From assembly GCA_013398055.1 (NCBI GenBank), contig VZRS01015033.1, forward strand, positions 1-64,000: a stretch of DNA of 64,000 bases. Direction: 5' to 3'. The notes beneath the pieces were generated by a model. The model made no database searches. It was not told where the DNA came from and worked only from the letters and a program-made list of their open reading frames with translations. The position numbers and the translations under genes are program-made. Positions 26,690 through 39,384 of the stretch are shown here, in pieces (the stretch's first letter is position 1; each line of letters starts with the position of its first letter). Source of the DNA: Ifrita kowaldi. Lineage: Eukaryota; Chordata; Aves; Passeriformes; Cinclosomatidae.

Positions 26690-27465
26690 TAGAGCTACAG
26701 AGCTACAGGGACCATTGTGCAGAGGCAAGGCTGGAGCTGCAGCAGTGTGAACAGACTGGGGAATGAGGGGCTGGAGAGAAGCCCCACAGAAATGAACCTG
26801 GGTGTCCTGGTCGAGGGCAAGTAGAACATGAGTCAGCAGTGCCCTGGCAGCCAGGAGGGCCAGCCCTGTCCTGGGGTGCATCAGGCACAGCATCACCAGC
26901 CTGGCAAGGGAGGGGATTGTCCCGCTCTGCTCTGAGCTGGGGCAGCCTCACCTCGAGTGCTGGGGGCAGTTTTGGTGCCATGATATGAGAAAGACATTAA
27001 ACTGTTAGAGAGTGTCCAAAGGAGAGCTATGAAGATGGTGAAGGGCTTTGAGGGGAAGCTGTATGAAGAGTGGCTGAGGTACCTTGGTCTGTTCAGCCTG
27101 GAGGAGACTGAGGGGAGACCTCATTGCAGTCTACAGCTTCCTATGAGGGGGTGGTAGGCACAAATCTCTTTACTCTTATGATCAGCCACAGAACCCGAGG
27201 GAATGGCCTGAAGCTGTGTCAGGGGACATTTAGGTTGGGTATCAGGAGAAGGTTCTTCCCCCAGAGGGTGGTTGGGCACTGGAACAAGTTCCCCAGGCAA
27301 GTGGTCAGACCACCAGCCTGACAGAGTTCAAGAAGCATTTGGACAATGCTCTCAGGCACTTGGTGTGACTCTTGGGGTGTCCTGCACAGGGGCAGGGGTT
27401 GGACACAATTATTCTGATGGCTCCTTTCCATATCAGAATATTATGTGATTCCATGATTCTATATC
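26690..27465 (+). mobile_element. CR1 LINE 3' end, sense
   Basis: A run of CR1 landmarks: 'gggtgcatcaggcacagcat', 'ggagagctatgaagatggtg', 'gttcagcctggaggagactg', 'cccagagggtggttgggcac' and the tail 'tatgtgattccatgattcta'. It keeps its 3' end, is 5' truncated, and the ORF is interrupted. Confidence 0.9.
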
Positions 27466-27541
27466 ACAATTGTTTTTAAATATCATCAAATTTTGAAGAC
27501 AATTATGCCATTGTAAAAAAAAGTTACTTACAAGTTAAAAG

Positions 27542-27632
27542 ATTAAATAAAAACCAGACAAAACCAACCAACCAAATCCAAAGACCTCGACAACCACCAC
27601 CGCTACCAAAAAACCAAATCAAACAAAAAAAT
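27542..27632. repeat. A/C-rich low-complexity stretch
   Basis: Dense AACC, ACC and AAAC motifs directly after the CR1 at 26690-27465. No coding or repeat family match recognised. Confidence 0.7.
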
Positions 27633-28869
27633 CCAAAATCTCATCCCTCCACACCAGAAACTCTAGCTAGAATTCAAAAGAAACATTTAAATAAGCAGCA
27701 GCTAAACACTTTGTATGTATAAGCAGCTTGGATTTGTCAAAATAGCTCCTCTATGTCATATCCTCCCAGGAGTCCTGGGAGCAGAGCTTTCCAAACTGAA
27801 GGTGACATGCAATGAAGACACTCATGCATTTTTCACTGCTCACATTCTCTGCATTAGTTGAATCAGCTATCAAGACAGGAGAGAATCTGGAAACCAGATT
27901 TGAAATCAAAAGCCATCCTCACTATGAAAGGAAAGTAAAAACTTAATGCACAAAAGTCATCCTCTTTCTCTTAGAATGCAAAACCAGCTCTGACAATAAG
28001 AAGTATTTCCTTAAGGGATCTTACCTCTGGTATGCACATCACCAGGAAAATACCACCTCTTTCAGTGATATGAGAAAGCAACCATGGTGTTCAAACATCA
28101 GCCTTTTGCACGTGGATTTGGCACAAACCGAAGAGAAGGTGTGGAGCTGCTGGGCAAGTCCAGTGATACATGGGAGAGACAAAACCCCAAGCTACTCTCA
28201 AGACAAAATGCAGAAGTGGGAGATCAGCAGCAATCAGTATTAACACACTTTGAGCACTATCAAAAGATGATTTTAAGGACTAGTCTAAACGTTAATCTAT
28301 CAACACTTGCTCAAAACTACACAAAAATTTTCATGTGTCATCTTACAGACATAGATACATTCATAGAGCAAACACTCAACTAAAATGAAAGTTTCCCAGG
28401 ACAACATTTCTTTCCCCCATTTTAATCTTTTTTTTTTGTTTTCCTTTCTCTCATGGAGGCTGGAGCCTATCTGCTTTTGGACAACCTGAGCAATTTAGCA
28501 CCCCAAGTTCTCTCAACTTTATGAAACTTCGACTCTTGACTGAAATTACTTTAAAACAAAAGGAAAATCTGCCATGCATTACTCATGATTTGCCTCCGAA
28601 CCGCAAGTAGTCTTCCAGTCTTAACAATCCAGTGATATACACTGCTCAAATATGTAAATTGCAAACTGTTTTTCTAAAATATTTGCTGAGACTATCCTTC
28701 ATTACTTGGATCTTATATTAGCATTTTGTGCTGCTGAACACAGGAAGGCTAATTTACTGTTCTCACAGTTCTGTTTACTTTTGCTTACAAATGAATACTA
28801 TCGGTGTTCATAAATATCTGATGGTGAGAGCTTAGAAGATGGGATTAAACTCCTCTAGTGTTGGTCAAT

Positions 28870-29135
28870 GAAAGGACAGAAGGCAATGGACATAGACTGG
28901 AATATATGAGATTATATTTAAATGTAAGAAAAAACCTTTTTATTTAATGTGAAGGTGACTTAATATACAACCATTCTGTCCAGGCAGGTTGTCTTTATCT
29001 TTGGAGGATATTGAAAATCCAAGTGGACTCAGTCCTGAGTAGACTGCTCAAGGTTACCCTTCTTTGAGCAGGGGCATAGCAGACGCAATCTGCAAGGTTA
29101 CTTCCTACCTCCATGACTCAGTTACTCTATGACTG
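28870..29135 (+). mobile_element. CR1 3' end, sense, diverged
   Basis: 'aaggacagaaggcaatggac', 'caggcaggttgtctttatct', 'cttctttgagcaggggcata' and 'cttcctacctccatgact' follow the CR1 3' end consensus with many substitutions. An older copy than its neighbours. Confidence 0.75.
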
Positions 29136-29789
29136 GGTGGGTAAAAACACTGACCGAAATTACACAGCAGTGCAGCAGGGAGAATCTGGAAGTTGACTAA
29201 ACCCTGTCCTCAGAGGCAGGAACACCTCATATAAGACTTCCATTGAGCCAAAATATTACTGAACTTGAAAAGGTTATTCAGGTCAAAAGAGAACAAGAGA
29301 AGAACCCAAACACCACCGGTTCTGCGCAGCTCTGGGAGATGAACCAAACAGGATCTTACCTAGAGCAAGAGTGGTGACTACGTGGAAACAGCCTCCTAAG
29401 AGGCTGAGTGGCGTCAAAGCATGGCTGTGTGCCTCCAGTTCTGCATATCATTCAATTTCCATGTAGATGTTTGGACTACAGACCGGAGATGATCTATTAT
29501 TCTCCAACAGATTTTTTTAAATTTTTTTTTTACTAGCAGTATTATTTAGTTCTGCTCAAAAAAGGCTAAAGTACAGACTTTATATCAGAAAAGATAGCGA
29601 GTAAACAGTTTGGAGTCCACCAGTAAGATTATGGATTGCCAGAAAAAAAATTTGGGGCTATTCAGAAAACAAACACAAAATCCCCCTAGCCCCCACATAT
29701 TAATCTTAACTGCCAATTATAAAGACTGTCCTCATCTTCTTTTCTTGGTCTCCCTGAATCAGCAGCTTCACAGCTTTCTAAGTACTAAT

Positions 29790-29850
29790 GAATATTAATA
29801 GTAAATAAATTAAATTTATAAATAAATAGTAAATAAATTAAATAAAAGTA
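29790..29850. repeat. AT-rich (TAAA)-like stretch
   Basis: Repeated 'taaataaatt' and 'aaataaat' motifs, an imperfect TAAA-type simple repeat. Confidence 0.75.
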
Positions 29851-30189
29851 AATTCTTGCTCTGTCTAAGGTTTTCTCTGATGGTTTTGCACTACAACAAA
29901 CAAATAAAGTCCTTTTTAAAGAAGGAGAAGCTGAATAGAGTGCAAGAAGAGCCAGGGGATAGACCCAGAGAGCAGTCAAACTTAGTCTGGCCCTTTAAAG
30001 TTATAGTACTGCAATTGTTTAAAATTCCAAACTTGGCCTCAAACACTGTAATGAAGAGGTTCACTCTCAAAACAAACCAATTCTCATTTTACATCACACC
30101 TAATAGGGACACAGGATTTCACCCTTATTTCTCTATCAAATCTAAGTCTTAAGCTAGCCAAAATCTTTCCTCCAAGATAGTTATGAGTG

Positions 30190-30760
30190 GTGGGTTGACT
30201 GTGGCTGGAAGCCAGGTTCTTACCACTAAGCTGATCTATCACTTCCACATCTCAGATAGACAGGAGAGGGAAAATCAGATGGAAAACAACTTGTAGGTTG
30301 AGATAAGGCAGTTTACTAAAACAAAAGTGAAAGTTTGTGCGATTACAAACAAAGGGAAAAAAAGTATTCCCTACTTTCCGTCAGCAAGCCGTGTCTGGCC
30401 ACCTCCTAGAGGGCCGGGCTCCAGGATGAGTACAGGTTGCTTCAGAAGGCAAACATTGTAAATAACGAATGGCCGCCTTCCTCCTCCTTCCCTCAGTTTT
30501 ATATCTGAGTGACATCACATGGTGTGGAGTGTCCCTTTGGTCAGTTTGGGCCAGCTGGCCCAGCTGTGTCCCCTCCCTGGGCCTTTTCCATCCCCAGCCT
30601 GCCAATGGGGCAAAATGTTGAGAGATGTGGCTGATGCTGTGCCAGTGCTGCTCAGCAGGAGCCAAAGCACAGCTGGGTTATCAACACCTTTCCAGACACC
30701 AATGCAAAGCACTGAGAGGGCTGCTGTGGGGAAATGAGCTCCAGCTCAGCCAGAATCAAT
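30190..30760 (-). mobile_element. Solo LTR, ERVK-like, antisense, related to the 17.8 kb LTR
   Basis: On the minus strand it reads 'ttctggctgagctggag' at its start and shares the U3 blocks 'gaggggacacagc' and 'aactgaccaaagg' with the LTR at 17788. An ATATAAAA TATA-like box is at 30497-30504. It is diverged, with approximate ends; no coding interior is present. Confidence 0.65.
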
Positions 30761-30765
30761 ACACT

Positions 30766-33700
30766 ATGAAAAATACTTTCATCTAAATAACCCAAGGATT
30801 GGAGAAATCCAGACTCCAGAACCAAGCCTCTCCAGGCTGCTCATCCTGGGGCTCACCCCACCATGACTCAGCAATGTTAACCAAGCTGTACACAGGAAGG
30901 CAGAAGTTACCTAAGAACACAATCCCCAGCTAAAATTTTTATCTCGTGTCTTACGAAGTTATACACAGTTTCTAGATGAAGCAACTCCTTATGATTTGCC
31001 TATTAGATTCTATCTTTCCGTTTACTTTCCTATATCTTTTACTGAAATCACACAAAGATTCTGTTATTTCTTGTTCAAAAATCTACAAGATTATGCTTGG
31101 CCTGAAACTGCAAGTATTATTTGTATGTTCTGCTTTATGTTCAAACTGCCACCCTGTTCAACAAAACAGCTTGTCCAGTTGTGCACAACATGCAATAATC
31201 ATAGCTGTACACTGCTGCATGTAGCTGGAGAAAGTTTGTTTTACAGTTTTTTCAGTAAGAAAAAATACAAATACTATATATATAAAACTTTTAGCCTAGT
31301 GGAGGTTTTTTGTTAGTCCTATGTTTTTCAAAACAAACTGAGCTGTTCTCATGCTCACCTGTTTTCCTGGTAAAAACAGTAAATGAACAGAGAAAACCAT
31401 CTGCAGTGTTTTCAGTTAAAGCACAGCCACATTGTACAGCGTGTGATAACCCAGAAGCAAACAGGAGAGAAACAGAGAACAGTAAACACTACAACATTTA
31501 AATTACATAAAGGTAGAGCATTATACTGAAAAAAAGCAAATTGGAGTAAAAGTTACTTCACAATATTTCGAGACATTAGCGGCACAGATTAAAAGCTCCT
31601 GTAGTGTAGTGTTTTAACAGACTATTCATATTTCTTATAAATATTCACGACATAATCCAACAGACATCAGTGTAGACTGTTACAGCAGTCAGACACAGAT
31701 TTCTACATGGTTAACAAGCAAAAGCAATTGCAAAACAGATACATGACTCTGAAGGTGGATCAGTATTTGGGGTTTTCTCTTCTTTAAAATCAGGTTTGTG
31801 TCAAAAAAGCTTTGTAATCCAACATTGAGAGAAGCCTGTTTAAACTTAGTTCCCGATCTACAGTTTTGTTCAGTCCTCCTGACAACTTTCTCTTTGAAGC
31901 TTGGTTGGTCATTTGGTGAGCTACGTCATTCATGGTGCTAAGTCTTGACCCATGGGCATCAGAGCTGAAGGCAGAGCCTGTAGCAAAGGAGCGTTAGCAC
32001 TAGTACAGTGTACTGCCAGCTCACTGCACTCACAGACTTCTCTGGTGCTGGTTGTAGCAGAGAAGCAACCCCTGCACTGGCATCTTTGACCTCTGAGACC
32101 TTTTGCATCAAGCTGTGAGAGCATGAACAGCTGCCACAGAAAAGCAAAACTTTCCTGACTGAGTTTAGGATTTTGTATCATCCCGCCAAGATAAACACCA
32201 GTGAAACAGAACTTGTGGAAGAAGTCGTGTGGTTGATGTAGGATGTGGGAGTGCAGAAGGGAGGCTCTGCAGGGTGACCCCAGGTGCTGGGCTCAGGCCT
32301 ACAGACAGTGATTCCTGGACCTCAGCACAGCCATCCATGACACCATGGGGTCCTCAGAGTACCCTGGTGCTCCAGGGTGTCCCTTGGTTCCTCTCAAAGG
32401 AAAACCAGGCACCAAGGAATGGAAGGGGAAGGGGAGGCGGAATGAGAGAATGCCTGTTGCAGCAGAGCTCTGGCTCCCGAAGGTGTGTGGAAGCTGTGAA
32501 AGGCGCGGGATGTGCCTGCCATTGGTGTTGGCCAGTTTTAATTTTGGAGGGCTTTTTTGGACTTAGCTGTATTTCCTTGCTTATATAGTTGAATCTAGCA
32601 CTGAGCCTATTGTTTTGTATTTTTTAAGGCATACAGTCTGGGAATATCGCTCACACCCAGGTCTCACCTGCAGCTGTAGCAAAGCATCCTTCGGAGCGGC
32701 TGCAGTGCTGTGACAGGGGCTGCCTCAGTTGTCCTGCCATTAGCAGCATCATTACAAAAGGCATGTTTGATGTTCCTTAATACAGAAATCACTGACTTGG
32801 AACAATTATTATCGTCTCCTTTGAGGACATGGAACTGCAAGCAAGCTGCTTAACTACTATAGCCGCAGAGTGCTGCATAACCACTTGTGCTAAAATTGCA
32901 AATATGCCTCTGTGCTGAGGGTGGTCGAGGTGGGAACTCCTTCAGGCTAAAGACCCCATGGCTTCAGGAAGTTTTTTCCAGGTTCAGCCCCTTCTGTTCT
33001 CAGGCTAGATTCAACTCCATAGCTGTTTTAGGACACACTTGCTAATGTAGCAGTATGTCATACTCCATGTTCCAGAGTTTGAGACTCATTTACAGGCCTG
33101 CAAACAGTGGAGAATACAGTCTTTATGACCTTCTAAACATACTGAAGGTCTGTAAAATCAGAACATAATTTTTAAATCTCTTTTCAAGGATATTTCAGGT
33201 GCAGAAATCCTTTTATTTTTTTTCTTTTTATTTTTTTTAATGAGGAGAAACATATATTGCATAGAAGCTAGATACTCAAGTTTATAATGACACCATATGC
33301 ATTAAAAATTAAACTGTTACAGGTTTTTTTTCCCCTCAGCTTTTCTTTCTCCATGCGTGTGTTCAAGGTTTCCGTGGAGATTGCTACTTTACTTTGTCAT
33401 CCTCCTATCATGTTTTTCTCTACTGGTTTATTCTAAAGAGAACAAACATTCTAATGATACCTGAACTTTTGAACTTCAAGAGCTTTAAACACTTTTAATA
33501 ACAAGGGACAAGATTTTGATATAAAATTTATGCAACAGGGATAGTTGAAACCATTAGAAAATAGAAATATAAACAAATATTTAAACAAGCATAAGGTGAT
33601 TATTTTTCCCCACAGGGATTTGTGTTTCTATCACGAATATAAAATATTTTTTAAACTCTAAGCTTAGTATTTCTAGGTGGATGGAAAACAATTGTCTCCA

Positions 33701-34195
33701 AATTTCCAAAGAAAATATACAGGAGTAACTAATTATATAACTGTTGTTTGAAAATTTGAAAGTGAAATATTTTTGTCATTTTTATTGATAGTAAGTTTTC
33801 AGAACACTTTCCTGACATGAGGATATAGCAGGTTTTAAAGGAGTCAGGATCTCTGAGTTTGCTGATTGTGGAGCTTCATACAAATGCGGCTATTCTCTCA
33901 ACGATGTTACTCATTGCTAGTGCAAGTAAATATTTGCCTTGTTTAATAGCATTTGATGACCTGTACATACAGTTTGAGATAAGTGTCAGAATTAGGTTTT
34001 TTGTTGGAACAACAGAAGGATGTACACAGCAGTACAATTCCCACTATGCTAACCACTTTGAAAATTTACATCATATCTCTGTTCCCACATTAGGGTTGGC
34101 TCTCCAAGGAAAGAAATCAAGGTCTAAATTTATTTTTTCTGTATATGTCTTACCTTTATAAGCTTTGTTCAAAGCACCTTTTAACGAGGTGAAGA
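30766..34195. other. Intergenic DNA with a GC-elevated patch at about 32230-32760
   Basis: Mostly AT-rich and featureless. The patch at 32230-32760 is clearly richer in G and C than its flanks and contains overlapping open frames of 73 and 119 codons that resemble nothing I know. It has few CpGs, so it is not a CpG island. It could be an old, unrecognised repeat or a noncoding exon. Confidence 0.45.
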
Positions 34196-34350
34196 ACTTT
34201 CATAGAATCACAGAACTGTAAAGCTGGAAAAGACCTCTAACGGAACCGAGTCCAACCATTTAACTCAGCACTTCCACACTTACCACTAAAACAGATCCCC
34301 AAATGTCATATCCACACATTTTTTTAACACTTTCAGGGAATATTTCCCTA
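34196..34350 (-). mobile_element. CR1 3' end, antisense
   Basis: 'ttcatagaatcacagaactg', 'ggaaaagacctctaacgg' and 'gagtccaaccatttaactca' are the reverse complement of a CR1 3' end. The right limit is blurred by divergence. Confidence 0.8.
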
Positions 34351-34650
34351 CATATCACACTCAGGTTCATATATTTCTTCATCTAAGAACAAGTCAGTAT
34401 AATGTAGGCAATCCTCTGGGCAATTTATTCTTGGAACAAATATTTACGTGATATGGTTAAGCTTTCTTCCTAACACTAATGGTCTTTTTTTCCAGCTCGC
34501 TTACTTCTTTCAATAAGTTTGCACTACTTACAGTTTGGTTATTCTGTAGCTGAGTAATAGAATTCTGCAGATAACAAGACTGCCAATATTTTCTGCTGAG
34601 CTCCTGTGGGCTTTGTCAATTCAAAATTCTGCTACATCTCTCTTGATGCA

Positions 34651-35239
34651 TGACATGGTTTAATCCCAGCCAGAAGCCAAGCCCCACACAGCCACTCACT
34701 CACTCCCCCACCAGTAGGACTGGGAGAGAATCAGGAGGGTAAAAGATAGAAAACTCATGGGTTGAAATAAGGAAAGTTTAACAGGGAAAGCGAAAGCTGT
34801 GCACACAAGCAAATCAAAACAAGGAATTAATTCACTGCTTCTCATGGGAAGGCAGGTTTTCAGCCATCTCTAGGAGAGCAGGGCCCCATCACAGGTAATG
34901 GTGACTTGGGAAGACAAAGGCCATCACTCCAAATGTCCTTCCCTTCCTTGCCCCCACTTTATATACTGAGCATGATGTCATATAGTCTGGAATATCCCTG
35001 TGGTCATTTTGGGTCACCCGTCCTGGCTGTGTCCCCTCCCGACCTCCCATGCACCCCCAACTTCCTCTGCAGTGTGGCAGTACAAAAAGCAGAAAAGGCC
35101 TTGGCTGTGTGTAAGCCCTGCTCAGCAATAACAGAAACATCTCTGTATTATCCACCCTATGTTCAGCACAAATCCAACACACAGCCCCACACCAGCCACT
35201 GTGAAGAGAATTAACTCTACCCCAGCCGAAACCAGCACA
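34651..35239 (-). mobile_element. Solo LTR, ERVK-like, antisense
   Basis: On the minus strand it runs from TGTGCTGGTTTCGGCTGG to ...TTAAACCATGTCA, with a TATATAAA box (plus 34958-34965) and the blocks 'aaggccttttctgc' and 'gaggggacacagcc'. It is the same family as the LTR at 17788 and keeps TG...CA ends. Flanking hexamers (gatgca and gttcag) do not match, so no target duplication is supported. Confidence 0.8.
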
Positions 35240-38200
35240 GTTCAGCTGAAGAGAAATACAGGCACCTAAAATATCTGTCAGTCAGTGGTATTTCCTAGAC
35301 CACGTATGAGCAGCAAGCTCATTTCCTTTTAACTCCTCTGGCTGATCCACCAACAATGAGTCAAGCCCACTCTCAGAGATTCAGGCATATGAACTCACAA
35401 ACATTTTGATAAGGCTGCCAAAAACAAAGGAGTATGTAAGTGGTTGGTGTCAGTACAGTGCTTCTTCAGAGCTGATTACAATATAAATTGTATTGTATCA
35501 TCAGGAGTGAAAATTCTGCCCTCAGCTAAAAAGAAAAAATGTATGTTTTGCTAGGGGTAGGTTTGAAATTTAAAAAAATCTGGTGTGATGTAAAAAACCT
35601 TATAGCTCAAACATCTCATTGTCTGATATGCCCATATTACTGAAAACTAGCTCACACACAGTTGGGAAAAGTTGTAAATCAACCCTTTTTTTTAAGCTGG
35701 GGGGTTGTTACGTTTGATCTCATGGAGGATAGTCAGAAGTAATTTTCAGTGAATATCTTGTAAAAAAATCATAAAACAGCTACAGATAGTTCCCTCCTTC
35801 TTCTGCTGACATTGTTATTCTTCAAGAGAAGAGACACAAGCAATCATTTACTGCTCTCCTGCTGATCAGGTTTTCATTGCTGTTATGGTTCCTTGAAGAT
35901 GAACATAATCTTTAAATCAGGAGGGTACCAACCAAAAAGGCCAAGAAACAGTGCTCTGTAGCAACAAGGAAAAGAAGTGTTATTTTGAGTAGAGGTAGGA
36001 AGTAGAAGGAAATGTTTACATGTTTCATAGGCTTGTGGTTTATTCCGGGCTTTACATGGAAGTAGTTGGTTGAATGAAAAAGGTAATGAGTATAGGAGTG
36101 CAGCAGATGGTATTTTGGAAAAAAACATGAGCAAAAATATATTAATGTAGGTACAGTGGGGAAGTAACCAGTTTTCCTATTTTTAAATGTTTACTGGTTT
36201 TTGGGTTTTTTTATGGCTCACAGGAGCTTTTTGGGTATTGTTGATATGGAGAGGGGATTTCAAGGCAGAATACTTGATGCCAATAATATTTCAGTTTTAC
36301 TCCTAACTTACATACACACTTTCCTAACTACTTCTAGCTATGTGTATGTTCATACCTACTATGAGCGAGAGTAGTGGTGGAAAACCATGAGAAATCCTGC
36401 TGTCATTCACTCAAGAAGTACTGAAAAATGAGAAATCTCTTATTTTTTCTGAGCCTTCATAGAGCACGGTCATTTTAACCTGTGAAAAATGGATACAGAT
36501 TTTTATTTGGCAGTGGCTTGTATCCACTTTTCTTAGGAGCAAACAGCTATGTAGGACAGAGACGTTCGAACAGAAACAGACCCAAATGTTATGCATATTC
36601 CAAAATTGGGAGATTAAAATAAACTTAATTTTGCTCTAACATCATGTGTGGCTTTCTCTTTAGGGTGGTGGGTTTAGTTTCTGTTTGTTTTGCTATTCTA
36701 TTGTTTTGCTATTTTACACTTCGATGAAGTTTTACTTCGGCTGACTTTTTTATTTTCTTTCTCACTTTGTGTACTTTGTGCATGTCATTGCTCAGTAACT
36801 CACAGTAGCTGCACTCCTTAAAAGGAATAGACTCAGAGAAACTTTCTTACTGGCCCAAACTAGTTTGACAGGTTCAATGACCCCAAATACTGGTGCAGTG
36901 AAAAATATCCCAGATTCAACCACCTTCCAAGCTTCCACCACTGCTTAACATACCCTTCAACAGAAATGCCTGGGTTAAAGGATATGAATTAAAGTAGAAC
37001 TCAGAATGTGAATAATTAGTTGTATAAAATTCACAAACCAGCCTAGTTCTCAAAAGGGAAAACTTGCCCTTGCAATAGGAATACTTCAAAAACAATCAGC
37101 AGCAGCCCAGGTTTCTTTCTACCAGATGTCTGAGACTTATCATAGCCAGATTTTACTAATTTGATTGTATGGTAGGCTAATTTCATCTGGCAATGTGGAG
37201 TTATCCACTATCCTAACACTGCAAAGAAATTGTGAGAGCAAAATAAAACTCCTGGTGTACCTTATCTCCTGAGAGAAGTAGAAAGGACATTATGGATGAC
37301 CAAATGAGGAAGCATTTTTCGTATTACCATTCTCGTGAGAGGATAAGTCCAGAACCTCTTGTAAATCCTAAAGGTTTGATCACATGGGAAAATCTTCCCA
37401 AGTAAATCCACATGTTTATGCTGATGTTAAGATTTACTAATGTTTTGTTTTGTAAGGATTTATAGTGTGGTGGAATAAAGGAGATTATTGCACATCAATT
37501 ATAAATCTGCAATCCTGAGGTATGAGGAAAGAATTCCCATCTTTTTATTATTAAAGCCACTAATTAAGATTAATGTTACATAAATGTTTGTGCATCTGCA
37601 GAGAGCTTAAACCCACCATCTCCTGTTAGAGTGATACCCCAGCAGCAGTCTCCTCTGAGGTTTAAGTATTTTATAATGCTGGTAAAAATAAATTAAGTAA
37701 GGGCAGCTTCAGAGGGACTTAGAAACATTTTGGACTAAATGCTGTTTAATACGTGTTTCTACAGCTGGAAAATACAATGAAGTTTTGCACTTTTGTATTA
37801 TCTTTTAGTAGTCTAACTTCACTAAAAATAACTGCATTACCTCGCACAAAAGTCTGTTAGGATGGACTGGTTTTACTCCCTGTGCTCCACTGACTGTACA
37901 TAGACGGCAGGAGAGCAATTCCCCTGGACCACATCACAAATATGGCAGAGCTGGAACAGCAAGATTCAGTATGATCACTGCTGTTCAGTTTGTCATAAAG
38001 CACTCAGCAACATTAAGCAAATATTTTTGAAAATTTATCAGGGTGTTTACTTGTGCTCACTGTTGGCACTGTTTAATTAGTTAAACTACAGATGATAGCA
38101 GCACAACACCAGCATTGTTCCAGTATTCTGGTGTTTCTCTTGGAGTTTTGGATTCATTAAAATTTTACATTAAATGAAACAAGACATTTTTGGAATTTTT

Positions 38201-38812
38201 GGCTGCAGGTTATCTGGGCCTGTTTTAATTTCTACTCAATATTTTTCACAGTTACCCTTAGTAACTAATGGATTAGAAAGTGTTTAATCATACTCACGTG
38301 ACAGCACTTTGCTATGGTCCCCTCAGACATATACCAGACACAGGCATCTGGTATGCCTGCTTCCTAATTTCTGCATACTTATGTTTTACCATTTGGGTAA
38401 AACCAAGTAGGATCTATAAGAATAGCTAATACTATTCTAATGTACTCAAAAGTATCTGTTTGCTACTTCATCCTTTGGTATTTAAACTTCCCTTTAACAA
38501 TTTCTGTACTCCCTACCTTTGAATTCTGATGATTTATCACTAGATTTTTTTTTTCTGTGTGTTGTATTTTCTTTCACTTCCCTTTGCTACTGAGTAAAAA
38601 TGAACGCACAGCAATATCTGTCTTGTTACTGAATCTTCATTATTAATCTGGTAAATGTCTTAAAAGTTGTGGTCTTTCTTTGCAGAACTCTGTGCTTCTT
38701 TTTATTCCACACCTCACTTAAAAATTTCCCAAGCTATTGCAAACTGGCATTTTCAAAGTATCAGGTACATAAATTATTTCCAGGAACTCTCCTCTCTTGT
38801 CAGTAATAAATA
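35240..38812. other. No gene recognised
   Basis: Unique AT-rich intergenic DNA between a solo LTR and a CR1 fragment. Nothing coding or repetitive stands out. Confidence 0.6.
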
Positions 38813-39196
38813 CCAGGTATGGGGATTGTTCAGTCTGGAGAAGAGGAGGCTCAGGGGAGACCTTACCGCTTTCTGCAACTGCCTGACGGAAAGCTGTGAG
38901 GTGGGGTCAGTCTCTTCTCCCACATAACAAGAAACAGGACAAGAGGAAATGATCTCAGGTTGTGCCTGGGGAGATTACGACTGAATATTAGGAAAATTTC
39001 TTCACTGTAAGGGTTGTCAGGCACTGGAACAGACTGCCCCATGAAGTGGCTGAGTCACCATCCCTGGAGAAATTTAAAAGCTGAGTAGATGTGGCACTTA
39101 GAGACATGGGTTAATGGTGAACCTGGCAGTTAGACTCATTGGCTGGACTTGATGATCTTAAAGGTCTTTTCCAGCCTTAAGGATTTTGATTCTAAA
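38813..39196 (+). mobile_element. CR1 3' end, sense
   Basis: 'gttcagtctggagaagagga', 'acaagaggaaatgatctcag', 'aggcactggaacagactgcc' and 'gacttgatgatcttaaaggt' match a CR1 3' end, terminating at 'gattttgattct'. It sits about 190 bp left of the CpG island. Confidence 0.88.
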
Positions 39197-39216
39197 TTGC
39201 ATGAACTTTCTGAAGA

Positions 39217-39275
39217 CATACATACATATACACAGATGCGCGCACACACATGTACACAGGTACACAGATGGATAG
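39217..39275. repeat. Degenerate CATA/CA repeat left of the CpG island
   Basis: 'gacatacatacatatacaca' then 'gcgcgcacacacatgtacac': a mixed, decayed CA-type microsatellite between a CR1 3' end and the CpG island. Confidence 0.75.
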
Positions 39276-39384
39276 CTAATATCGTCTACTGTGCAGTCGT
39301 GGCTCAGTAACCATGAGTAACTGACCCCAGCTTATTGCAAGTTCCCATCTGGAGAAATAAAGAACACCCCTGGACTGACGAGAG

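Noticed and set aside
28084..28383. 99-codon open frame with a good start context (accATGG)
   Set aside because: No recognisable homology or promoter. One favourable start context is not enough in vertebrate intergenic DNA.
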